From: Zygnema cylindricum
Lineage: Eukaryota > Streptophyta > Zygnematophyceae > Zygnematales > Zygnemataceae
Reading direction: 5' to 3'
Length of the DNA stretch: 64,000 bases
Assembly: GCA_037447655.1 (NCBI GenBank)
Contig: JBBHKE010000237.1
Span: 29,047-93,046 of the forward strand
Shown here: positions 23,156-32,462 of the stretch, in pieces
How positions within the stretch are numbered: position 1 is the first letter of the stretch
Layout: each line of letters begins with the position of its first letter
Program-made: the position numbers and the translations under genes
The notes under the pieces: generated by a model
What the model saw: the letters and a program-made list of their open reading frames with translations, nothing else
The model's database searches: none
Told to the model about the DNA's origin: nothing

Positions 23156-23629
23156 CTATTTTCTTTTCGGCTCCCACACAGCCAATAAAAACAAACAAGC
23201 AATATCACCCTCTCCACCCTTTTTCTTTTTCCTTTTCCTTTTCTTTTCATAAAACCTTAAGAAAATATTCTCGTATTTAAAATAGAGCATTTGATAAACC
23301 GGAATAATAATTACACCACACATTTTATTTAGCATCCCACTTTTTAGAAATCCAAGCCAAGATTTTATCCACCTCATCTCTTTTCCATCCACACTAAATC
23401 CAATTTCCTTCTTGCAATTCAAACAGCCAGCCCCATCTCCAATCTGCAATACACACCCAGATGCTAACCCTTTTACAAGCGCACCTTTATAAATGCCATC
23501 ACTCCCTTTAGTGATGTCAAACCCATTACCCCCAAAAATTAAACTTTCCTCACTCTCACTTTCTAAATTTATTCCCAATAAATATTTCTCCTCCTCTAAA
23601 CCTTTCATTAGATATACCTCTTCTCCCAT
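23156..23629 (-). CDS. Degenerate copia RNase H remnant ORF of element A'
   Basis: A 157-residue frame with GGNGFDITKGSDGIYKGALVKG aligned (in parts) to the copia RNase H reading DITTWSDASYGDAP. Later KEIGFSVDGKEMRW replaces the usual STMEAEYMA, and MCGVIIIPVYQM replaces the CDNQAAI motif, so catalytic acidic residues are lost. The C-terminus is lysine-rich (KKRKRKKKKGG) just before the PPT. A sister copy with the same changes is at 27884-28234. It may be an untranslated remnant that happens to stay open. Confidence 0.6.
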   Translation of the reverse strand: MGEEVYLMKGLEEEKYLLGINLESESEESLIFGGNGFDITKGSDGIYKGALVKGLASGCVLQIGDGAGCLNCKKEIGFSVDGKEMRWIKSWLGFLKSGMLNKMCGVIIIPVYQMLYFKYENIFLRFYEKKRKRKKKKGGEGDIACLFLLAVWEPKRK

Positions 23630-23948
23630 ATCCTTTTAAACCCCTTCTAGTTTCACTTCTCCTTTTTCCTCGGAATCCGTTGAAGTCTCCCTTTCCGACC
23701 TGTTTTCTAATTCCAAAATACCTATATAATTATCCTCATTAATTTTTTTTTTCCTGTTTTAACTTATGGATCCTAGAACTGACTTTCTCATTTATAAGTC
23801 ATACACTCTACACTCCTCGGCATCCTCAAGTACCTCCTCTCTCTTTACTTTTGTTATACCTCCAAAAGCACACTGTTGCCTTCATGGAATTTCTGTGTAC
23901 TTTTCTCTCTTCTCCATTCTACCGATATGAAGAAGCTCTAAGATTTCT

Positions 23949-25013
23949 TCATCCTCTTTCTTCTCTTCCCCCTCTTTCCTCCTCATTCACACCCCAACTT
24001 CTAAGTTTTTCCAAACGAGGACACTCCTCTATATGGTGACCCAGTTCTCTACAAAAGAAGGAAACCCCTTTTTCCAAAGCTCCCCTTTCTTTTCTTCTCC
24101 CTCTCTTTCCACCGAAGTTTCGATAAGGTTTACCTTTGTCTTTCTTCCTCTCATCACGCTTCCGCTCGTCGCCGCCATTCCTCACATCACGCTTCCGCCA
24201 ATAACCACCAGCTGTAAATGCAGTCACCCTGTCACTTCCCCTACGAAGCTCCAAGGTGCTTTCCCTCACAAGTATTATCCCCATGGTGATGCTCCAAGTC
24301 CACGAGGAGACATCCATTCCCTGCATACGGTAAATGATGTCTTCGTACTCATCTGGGAGTTTCATGATTAGTGTATTAATCTTTCTCTCCTCAGATTCTA
24401 CATATCCTGCACTAGAATGCTCAACATATAATGCAGCAATATCATTGCAAAACTCTATCATGCTACCGCCTTTATAAGCATAGGCCTCTATTTCTTGTTT
24501 TACTAACTGCTGCCTTTCTATAGTCTCACTCTTATAAATCTGAATTAGTGCTTCCCATATCTCCGAAGACTTGATTTGACTTAAAAGAGTGATAGCTATG
24601 GAATTAGACACACATCTAAGTATGAGATGTTTTGTTATATTGTTTTTATATTCCCAAATATTCCTATCATTTTCTTCAGTTTTTAGTTCAGTTATAACCC
24701 CCACAAGTGGAACCGTAGCCGAGAGCCTAGCTCCCCTCACCATAGGTGTCCCTTTATCCTTCTCCCTTATATCTCCTTCCACTATAATGATTTTCCATTC
24801 ACCTTCTGTTGCATCTAAACTCTGGTTGGTTTTCTAGGCAGCCCCAGATGATTCTTTATAGTGAGCTCCTCCAAAGCCCGGTGGCGGACACCTCACTTGT
24901 CCCGAAACAATTCCCCATAAGTGCTTCTCGAAAAGCAATCCCTCCATTGAAAACTCCCAATAAGTGAAGTTTGTCCATCAAACATAGGCACCCTAGATGG
25001 TGGGCCCATAACC
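23949..25013 (-). CDS. Copia gag of element A', largely intact
   Basis: An open frame of 277 residues (24782-23949) shows the family A capsid features: NNITKHLILRCVSNSI, EIWEALIQIYKSETIERQQL, MIEFCNDIAALYVE, TLIMKLPDEYEDIIYRMQGM. A basic linker (RKRDERKKDKGK) precedes a nucleocapsid knuckle FFCRELGHHIEEC whose first cysteine is lost. Upstream to the PBS the same frame gives FEKHLWGIVSGQVRCPP, but a TAG near 24835 and a frame change near the PBS separate it from the LTR start codon. Acidic repeats end it. Packaging and particle formation are the expected roles. Confidence 0.82.
24999..25013 (-). other. Primer-binding site of element A', perfect half-tRNA iMet complement
   Basis: In reverse this reads GGTTATGGGCCCACC, immediately after the LTR end AGAATTTCA. 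All 15 nt are complementary to the anticodon arm of eukaryotic initiator tRNA-Met (GGTGGGCCCATAACC). Confidence 0.88.
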
Positions 25014-26315
25014 TGAAATTCTATGGGCTCCATTCCCACACAGAATTCGCAGATCAAAAGAAGCTAATCTAGATAGTGCCTACTCCAAGTTTATATAAAC
25101 CCAAATGATTGACTTCTTGACAATCATAACCCCATTACAACTTCAACCCTGTGAAATAAGACTTTCTGTGTGTTCAGTTCCACCACAGAATGCAAAGTTA
25201 GAATATGAGATTTGGACACATTCACCCACTTTGACTTTCCCTTCGAAATGCACCCACCCTGGCAGGCAAACACTTTGACCGACTACAACCCTTTGTAGCG
25301 TGGACTCCCTTGAGTCCGCAGCAAAAATAATCACGGAATTTGGTCAATTGAGTTGATGGATATGGCTGGCCAAAGTTTGCCATTTATATAAGGTGCTCTC
25401 TGGGAGAGGCAGCTACCTACCAAAAATATTCTAAGTCCTAAACCCCTTTCTAAACCCTCTAGTACTGAGGTACGGACCAATTGCATTACTGTATAGTACA
25501 TAAAGGTACAGATGCCGGTGTACCTTTTTAAACGGTCATCGTACAACATGGCTAAAAAGTCAACACATGTCTTATCCGGATTCGCATTTATAATCTCTGA
25601 AATTCCTACCTCCAAATCTTATCTCTCCACGTGGCGCGAGGTCATGCCGCGTCAGAAAAATAGTATCGTAGAAAAAAGTACAAGTGTCGGAGTACTTAAT
25701 GTACGTATATTGTTCAATGTCGCCATAGTGCGACATTTGTCACTTCCGGATTTGTTTTCTTCCGTTCCGGAAATTTCGTAATCTCGTACGTTGTTGCCAC
25801 GTATCATCCGGAGTGGCGGAGTCCGAAAATGGCCAAATTGTCCTTTCCGCGAGATTGACGCTAACCACGGCCGTGCGATTGATATAGGTATTAAATACGA
25901 ACTGTCGAAACAAATGTCCGTACTATTTGTTTCGTCCGGTACTAATAGAACAACTGTTTTTATGTCCTATAGACCGTAATCTAGTTAAATCGGAAAACCT
26001 ACGTGTATGTGTTTAAATACATATCAAACCCTTTACACCTTAGCACAAGTCCTAGACTAAACAGACAAAGCTAACGGCTAGTATGACGGACGGCAAGTAC
26101 CAGAATAAAATCCTTGGTCCGTCATTCCTTTGGGTAAATCTACTCAAATTCTACTACTTGTCTCTCTAGAGAGCTACGGCAGCCATGGCTTTAGCTCCCT
26201 CTTCAGCCTCCAGTGACTACAACAAGTTTGGGGGCTTGGAGAAGAAGTTAGAGGCAGACTGCCTCTGCTATTTTCCCATCCTAAAATAGACCTAGAAAAT
26301 ACTCAAATATCAACA
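25014..26315 (-). repeat. 5' LTR of element A'
   Basis: 1302 bp, clearly the partner of 21839-23137 (several percent differences by eye). The gag ATG in reverse reads ATGGAGCCCATAGAATTTCA at its very end. The tRNA-like block is at 26045-26130. Confidence 0.92.
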
Positions 26316-27050
26316 AGTTTCACGACTTAGCATATGTTAGGTTGTAAGTTCGTTTGAGTACACGCTAGAATTGATGTTCCACTAGATCGGTAGGGAGTAC
26401 ACGTTTGTATACACTCCAAGACACAAGTCACTACAAGAAAGAAGACACTCCAGAATATCTAATTGTTGGTGCATATATACACTTGAGGACAAAATGGCAC
26501 ATGGAGATTTGTCTACGGTGCTGAATCTGATATGTACACTGCGGACGGAAACCGATGGTCCGTGTGAACCGTATACGCAACAAATGACGTGGCATACAGA
26601 ATCCTACTCTTTGTAAATATCTAGTTAAGTTGATTTTTGTCTTTGTGTGGTAAGCTGATTAGTATAGGAATCTCTTTCTATGACGTACCTTGTTCGGTTC
26701 GAGCAGTAGGTATTTATTGTTCGCTGGTATGCCTGCGTACGTTTAGCAGCATAGGCTTCAGTGTATACTAATAGGACTTAGACAACTTTGAAGGTATGAA
26801 CACTTTGTAGTCAAGAACTATACAACTTGTTTTTGGCATTTTTATGTGTGAATATCTCACAGATCTGTTGGCAAAATTACTTGTAATTTGTGTGTGTGTT
26901 CATCCTCATGTTATCTACATTGTGGTAAATTTGCAGGGCTATTGTGAATCTGGTTTGGGTTTTATCAACTGTTGAAGTTGCTATTTTTTAGACCGGTTTT
27001 TGTGAAAGTTTCTTGCTTGGTTTGGTTCCGAGATGACTACATCCGCATCC

Positions 27051-27873
27051 TGTTGATATTGGAGTATTTTCTAGGTCTGTATTAGGATAGAAAAAGAGCT
27101 GAGGCGGTCTGCCTCTAACTCCCCTATCCAAGCCACCACACTTGTTGTAGTCACTGAAGGCTGGATAGGGAGCTAGAGCCATGGCTGCCTAGGCTCTCTA
27201 GAGAAGACAGGGGGTGAATTAGGTAGACTTACCAAAAGCTAGTTGACGGACCCAGGAATTGATCCTGGTATCTGCCGTCTGTCAATTCGCATTAGCCGTT
27301 AGCTTTAGCTGTTAAGTCTAGGACAGATATTACGATATGTAGGGTTTGATAAATATATAAATCGTCATATGTAGATTAATCCGTTTAACAGCTAATAGAT
27401 ACTTAGTATATAGATACAGTTTGATTTAGTACGAAGTACGGTATGTGGACAGAACGGATACCAAGCATTTGTTTCGATAGCGAAACAAATACCGCGCATT
27501 TGTTTCGATAGCGAAACAAATACCGCGCGTCGAATTTCAGCGGCTATGATTATAGCCGGTTTTGATCGGACGGCCACGATAGGCGCCGCGATCACGCAAA
27601 AGGCATTTTTGGCGTTTTATGGTATTTGCCACGTCAGATGACACGTGGCGTGATAACATTCGACTATGGGAATTCCGGAGATTATAGGAACTAATCCTGA
27701 TTTGACACGTGTCGATATTTGGCCATGTCGTACAATGGCCGTACATAAAGTACACCGGCACCTGTACTTTTCTGTACGACACAGTAATTTGATTGGTGCC
27801 GTACTTCAGTAGATAGAGTTTTAGAGAGGGAATAGGACTTAGAAAATTTTGGGTAGGCAGCTGCCTCTCCCAG
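27051..27873 (+). repeat. Truncated 5' LTR of element A''
   Basis: TGTTGATATTGGAG to CTGCCTCTCCCAG. It carries the tRNA-like hairpin (27240-27330) and a duplicated TTTGTTTCGATAGCGAAACAAA hairpin motif, listed here only as its arms TTTGTTTCG and CGAAACAAA (27468-27525). It stops before the TATA box. Confidence 0.92.
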
Positions 27874-27883
27874 TTGGGAATAT

Positions 27884-28250
27884 TTGGGGGTGGATAGATT
27901 TGACATCACTACTTGGTGTGACGTCACTTGTGAAGATGTGCCTGTAAAAGGGTTAGCATCTGGGTATATGTTGCAGATTGGAAATGAGGCTGGCTCTTTG
28001 GATCGCAAGAGAGAAATCGGTTTGTGTGTGGATGAAACAGTGATGAAGTGGATAAAATATTTGCTCGGGTTTATGAAAAATGGGATGTTAACTAAAATGT
28101 GTGATGCAATTATCATTTCAGTTCATTTAATGCATTGTGTTAAATATTTAAGTTTTATGAAAGGAAAAGGAAAAAGGAAAAAGAAAAGAAAAAAAAAGGG
28201 AGGGGGTGTTTGTTTACATGTTTGTGGAAGATGAAAGAAAATAGACTAGA
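27884..28250 (+). CDS. Degenerate copia RNase H remnant ORF of element A''
   Basis: An open frame to 28234 reads RFDITTWCDVTCEDVPVKG, LASGYMLQIGNEAGSLDRKREIG, LCVDETVMKWIKYLLGF, MCDAIIISVH and ends in a lysine-rich tail. Compared with active copia RNase H it has lost the TMEAEYMA and CDNQ signatures in the same way as 23156-23629. The shared changes indicate a common defective ancestor that was still mobilised. Translation is uncertain, since the deletion removed gag and its start. Confidence 0.6.
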
Positions 28251-28262
28251 AAATAAGGGGAG
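28250..28262 (+). other. Polypurine tract of element A''
   Basis: AAAATAAGGGGAG lies directly before the 3' LTR start TGTTGATATTTGAG. Confidence 0.88.
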
Positions 28263-29472
28263 TGTTGATATTTGAGTATTTTCTAGGTCTGTATTAGGAT
28301 AGAAAAAGAGTTGAGGCGGTCTGCCTCTAACTCCCCTATCCAAGCCCCCACACTTGTTATAGTCACTGAAAGCAGGATAGGGAGCTAGAGCCATGGCTGC
28401 CTAGGCTCTCTAGAGAAGACAGGGGGTGAATTAGGTAGACTTACCAAAAGCTAGTTGACGGACCCAGGAATTGATCCTGGTATCTGCCGTCTGTCAATTC
28501 GCATTAGCTGTTAGCTTTAGCCGTTAAGTCTACGACAGATATTACGATATGTAGGGTTTGATAAATATATAAATCGTCATATGTAGATTAATCCGTTTAA
28601 CGGCTAATAGATACTTAGTACATAGATACAGTTTGATTTAGTGCGAAGTACGGTATGTGGACAGAACGGATACCGCGCATTTGTTTCGATAGCGAAACAA
28701 ATACCGCGCATTTGTTTCGATAGCGAAACAAATACCGCGCGTCGAATTTCAGCGGCTATGATTATAGCCGGTTTTGATCGGACGGCCACGATAGGCGCCG
28801 CGATCACGCAAAAGGCATTTTTGGCGTTTTATGGTATTTGCCACGTCAGATGACACGTGGCGTGATAACATTCGACTATGGGAATTCCGGAGATTATAGG
28901 AACTAATCCTGATTTGACACGTGTCGATATTTGGCCATGTCGTACAATGGCCGTACATAAAGTACACCGGCACCTGTACTTTTCTGTACGACACAGTAAT
29001 TTGATTGGTGCCGTACTTCAGTAGATAGAGTTTTAGAGAGGGAATAGGACTTAGAAAATTTTGGGTAGGCAGCTGCCTCTCCCAGAGAGCACTCTGTATA
29101 AATGGCAAACTTTGGCCAGCCATAACTATCAATTTACTTGACCATTTTCAGTGATTCTTTTTGCTGCGGACTCAGGGGAGTCTAGGCTACACAGGGACTT
29201 AGTCGGTCAGAGTTTTTGTCTGCCAGGGTGGCTGCATTTATAAGGGAAAGTCAAAGTGGGTGAATGTGTCCAAATCTCATATTTTAACCTTGCATTCTGT
29301 GGTGGAACTGAGCACACAGAAAGTGTTATTTCACAGGGGTGAATCTATATTGGGATTGTGACTGTCAAGGGGCTAGTCATTTGGGTTTATATTAACTTGG
29401 AGTCGGCACTATCTAGATTAGCTTCTTTTGGATCTGCATACTCTGAGGACCAATGGAGGTCTTAGAGTTTCA
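28263..29472 (+). repeat. 3' LTR of element A'', complete family A LTR
   Basis: 1210 bp and the best-preserved A LTR in the window. In order: TATTTTCTAGGTCTG signature; antisense tRNA-like block and hairpin (28447-28540); two hairpins with arms TTTGTTTCG/CGAAACAAA (28680-28735); ACACGTGGC (28852-28860) and GACACGTGTC (28916-28925); six GTAC motifs (28938-29014); TATAAAT (29097-29103); hairpin GGACTCAGGGGAGTCT (29168-29183); gag ATG (ATGGAGGTC) near 29453; end GAGTTTCA. Confidence 0.93.
28916..29103 (+). promoter_or_regulatory. Predicted U3 promoter of the family A LTR
   Basis: ACGT-core sites (GACACGTGTC, G-box/ABRE-like), then six GTAC motifs within about 80 bp, then the TATA box TATAAAT at 29097. 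The same order recurs in all family A LTRs. GTAC is the core bound by plant SBP-box/SPL-type factors. The regulatory assignment is inferred from motifs only. Confidence 0.55.
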
Positions 29473-29477
29473 CATCC

Positions 29478-30445
29478 TTATCCTCTTTGGTTCCGGCTGT
29501 TGTCTCAGAACAACAGGTGACGAGCCCGCCTTCACAAATTTCGGTTTTTGATGGGAGAGAAAATCTGTATTGGGCTGACTTTGTCAAGTCTTAATTTGTA
29601 CAAGTGAAGCTTTTTGATGTTGTTAATGGATCTATGGTAGAAACAGATGTAAACTATGATCAAAAGAATGAGCACGCTCTTCATCTAATAAAATTAATGA
29701 TATCTAAGGAGCTGCATATGACATACATTCAGGCTTCTAAAGCATCAAAGATTTGGGATGCTTTGAAAAAGACATATTCTAACCGTAATGCATAACATGA
29801 GATTATAACTGCTGGGCAGATCTTGGAATATAAGTATACAGGCGGAAGCATGGCAGAATATTGCAATAAATTCAGACTTCTAGTTGCAAAAGTACATGTT
29901 CTAGTGGTTCATTTTTTGAGTATCACCAAGCAATGGTTTTAGTAAGGGGGCTTCCTACTGAGTATAAAGGTGCCTAAGATAAACTGAAAAAATTGGATAA
30001 GACACAGTGGAATCTAGCTACACCTATAGAGTATGCGTTAGAAGAAGAAGCAAATCAGTTGGCATTTAATTCAGGAATGCCAGCAGTAGCTTACAATGCT
30101 CAGTTTGAGAGAGATAATAGATTTCAAGGAAATCAGTCTTTTCAACAATATGAACGGTGTTTCTATTGCTATAATAATGTTCATTTGTACAAGTTTTATC
30201 CTTTGTATATAAAAGCGTGTGAAACTGGTACTTATCGCAAAGGATGGAAGGTGAGAGGAGCTCCATTTACACTAAAACCTTTGAGCAAAACTGCGGCTTT
30301 TTCAGCGGAGGAAGAGGAACCGGCGAAAGAGATGGAGAAGGAGAAATCAGAGGTTGTTAGTTTTCCTAAAACTGACGACACCGATTTCTTTGCTATTGCA
30401 AAGATGATGGAGGGAGAGAAAGATCTCGGGTGGATTATGGACTAG
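29478..30445 (+). pseudogene. Family B copia gag of element B2, broken
   Basis: The frame leaving the LTR reads VPAVVSEQQVTSPPSQISVFDG, ENLYWADFVKS, then a stop. It continues KLFDVVNGSMVETDVNYDQK, HMTYIQASKASKIWDALKK and, in another frame, DKTQWNLATPIEYALEEEANQLA. The nucleocapsid knuckle is damaged: CFYCYNNVHLYKFYP lacks the last cysteine. The end FFAIAKMMEGEKDLGWIMD runs into the protease. Stops at about 29594, 29793 and 29976 and a frameshift inactivate it. Confidence 0.88.
29516..29530 (+). other. Primer-binding site of element B2
   Basis: GGTGACGAGCCCGCC directly follows the LTR end GAACAACA. It is a diverged form of GGTTATGGGCCCACC and is read in the gag frame as VTSPP. Confidence 0.65.
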
Positions 30446-31560
30446 GAGAGTTCCTCCCATATGTGTTGGAACAAATCCTATTTCAAGGATATGACACCTA
30501 TCCCTACTCGTCAAATCTTTTATCCTTGTGGTGCCACTGCGGAAGCTAATGCTAAGGGTAGCATAGATTTGAATTGTGAGATAGATGGCAAAGCTGTAAA
30601 AAGATCTTTGCATGATGTTTTATATGGTGCGTAAATTTAAGATAAAATTGTTTTCTACCTCAGTTGCAGAGAGTAAAGGTTTTGATGTTCTTCAGAGCAA
30701 AGGCAAAAAGAGAGTAAGCAAGGATGGGAGAGTAGCCTTAGTGAGAACTAGAGGCCCAAACATATTGTATCGGATGGACTTGGTTAATAAAGTTGATTTT
30801 ATGTATTCTAGTGTTCTTTTTGAAAATGTTTTGTGGCATAAAAGGCTTGGGCATGTTCTTAATGAGAGGCTTAAAAAGATGGTGAAGACTAATATGATAG
30901 AAGGTGTCAAGCTTGGTGAAAAAGAATCCTATATTTGTGATGGTTGTGCTTTAGGAAAGCTTCATAAGCTTTCCCTACCACATACTTTAGATTATCGAGC
31001 AAAGGATCTTCTCGCCCTTATCCACTCGGATGTATGGGGACCGGCCAAAGTTCCTTCCCTGAGTGGAAGGAAATACCTTGTTACCTTCACCGATGACTAC
31101 TCACGTTTCAGCCGAGTGTACTTTATGAAAGAGAAGAGCAAGGTCTTCACACATTTTAAGCATTTCCAAATCTGGGCAGAGAAACTTCACGAAATATCGA
31201 TCATTGCTTTGCGATCTGACAAGGGTCAAGAGTATGTATCAAATGAATTTGCTGAATACATGAAAAAAAATGGAATTTCTCATGATTTTACTGTTTTTTA
31301 AACTCCGGAAAAGAATGGCGTGGCTGAAAGACTCAATAGGTACTTGATTGAATGTGATATATCTATGATGATAGATAAAGGTGTAGATCCGAAATTTTAG
31401 GGGGAAGCTTTTTTAGTCTACTTCTTACATTAGAAAAAAAATAGAAACCAGATCTGTGAAGGACAAAACACTTTATGAAATGTGGACAGGAAGAAAGCCA
31501 AATGTTAGTCACTTTAGAGTATTTGGAAGTAAGTGTTTTATGTTAGATAACCTTCCAAAT
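30430..31560 (+). pseudogene. Copia protease and integrase of element B2
   Basis: The protease active-site region is GWIMD-stop-ESSSHMC (30430-30462). After one frame change, 30612-31301 is open for 229 residues. It includes the integrase zinc-binding domain (WHKRLGHVLNERLKK..CDGCALGKLHKL) and the catalytic core (HSDVWGPAKVPS, TFTDDYSRFSRVYFMK, RSDKGQEYVSNEF). The first two catalytic aspartates are visible. The third acidic residue region TPEKNGVAERLN follows a TAA at about 31299. Further stops occur to 31560. Confidence 0.88.
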
Positions 31561-32462
31561 TGGAAATTAAGTCTAAATCTTTACCTAGGATATTTTTGAG
31601 CTATGATGATGAGTGCGTACGATATAGAGTGTATAATCCTCAGAAAAATACAATTCATATTGTTAGGAATGTTCAGACCAAAGAAGAAAGCCAATCTGTT
31701 GATGGTTTTAGCATGAATGAGGCGGAAAAGGCAGAATATAATCGCAGGAATATGTCATCCTTGAGTAGATTCTTTTCAAGCAAACAGCAGTTTCTTCCTC
31801 TACATCTGAACTACCACATCATTTGGGGCTGCCAGATCCACCTACTATTGTAACTACTACCGGACCACCTCCTCCTCCTCCTCCTCCTCCTCCTCCTCCA
31901 AGACTACGTCGATAACCAACAGTTCTCGCTTCGGATTTTCCGGGGGGAAGAAGAAAAAGCAGCCGGCTAGGAGGTGACCGAGTGGATTTGCTTATTTTGC
32001 AATCAGAGGGGAGCCTCTTACCATTCAAGAAGCTTTCTCCGTTCCATAAAAAGATCTGTGGATTGCTGCGGCGAATGACGAGATAAAGTCAATTATGGAG
32101 GCTCAAATTTTAGAGCTTGTTGAACTCCACCGGATCGGAAAGCGATTGGTTATAAATGGGTATTCAAGTTAAAACCGAATCCCGATAAAACCATTGAGAG
32201 ATATAAGGCCAAGCTTGTTGCTAAGGGGTATAGCCAAAAAGAGGGCATTGATTATAAAGAGACGTCCTCACATGTAGTTCGTTTCCTACTGTTAGGATTA
32301 TTTTATCTTTAGGAACACTAGAGGATATGGAATAACATCAAATGGATGTGAAAACTGCTTTCTTGCATGGGAATTTGGAGGAAGTTATATATATCAAGCA
32401 CCCAGAGGGATATGTAGAAAAAAGGAAATAAAATCTGGTTTGTAAACTGTTGAAGTCCCAAG
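31560..32462 (+). pseudogene. Copia RT N-terminal part of element B2, truncated
   Basis: After a proline-rich linker encoded by a CCT repeat, the RT begins [38 protein letters not shown], then QMDVKTAFLHGNLEEVIYIKHPEGY and LVCKLLKS at 32455. It is cut at 32463 by the family A LTR. The rest of a family B pol (YILGIQVERD onward) reappears at 44738, possibly from the same element. Several stops and frameshifts are present. Confidence 0.85.
31866..31899 (+). repeat. (CCT)n trinucleotide repeat
   Basis: About eleven CCT units encode a proline run in the pol frame, in the hydrophilic linker between integrase and RT. The poly-leucine and poly-glycine ORFs in other frames are artefacts. Confidence 0.93.

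Larger units (their letters stand above)
21839..26315 (-). mobile_element. Non-autonomous gag-only family A element (A'), reverse
   Basis: Two LTRs of 1.30 kb flank a short 1.86-kb internal region with PBS, a long open gag, a remnant of RNase H, and a PPT. Protease, integrase and RT are absent. It matches the class called TR-GAG (terminal repeats with a GAG domain) in plants. Flanks AGTA (left) and AGTT (right) suggest an imperfect duplication within the family B LTR. Confidence 0.85.
27051..29472 (+). mobile_element. Internally deleted family A element (A''), nested in B2
   Basis: It is flanked by the perfect duplication CATCC (27046-27050 and 29473-29477). The 5' LTR is cut at about 27873 and joined to the end of the internal region. 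The missing part comprises the LTR 3' end, PBS and gag. The 3' LTR is complete. The two LTRs share an 823-bp stretch of equal length with about a dozen differences by eye, so this is one of the youngest insertions here. Confidence 0.92.
21784..29515 (+). repeat. 5' LTR of family B element B2, split by two nested elements
   Basis: Three pieces make one LTR of about 0.84 kb: 21784-21838 (TGTTGCTTTTGAAAGC..), 26316-27050 and 29473-29515 (..GTCTCAGAACAACA). They line up with the intact B LTR at 52869-53700. The gag ATG is at 27033, and its reading MTTSAS continues after the second insertion as LSSLVPAVVSEQQ. The insertions are element A' and element A''. Confidence 0.85.

Noticed and set aside
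31819-32028. Poly-Gly and poly-Leu ORFs
   Set aside because: Wrong-frame reading of the CCT repeat that encodes prolines in the copia pol frame.
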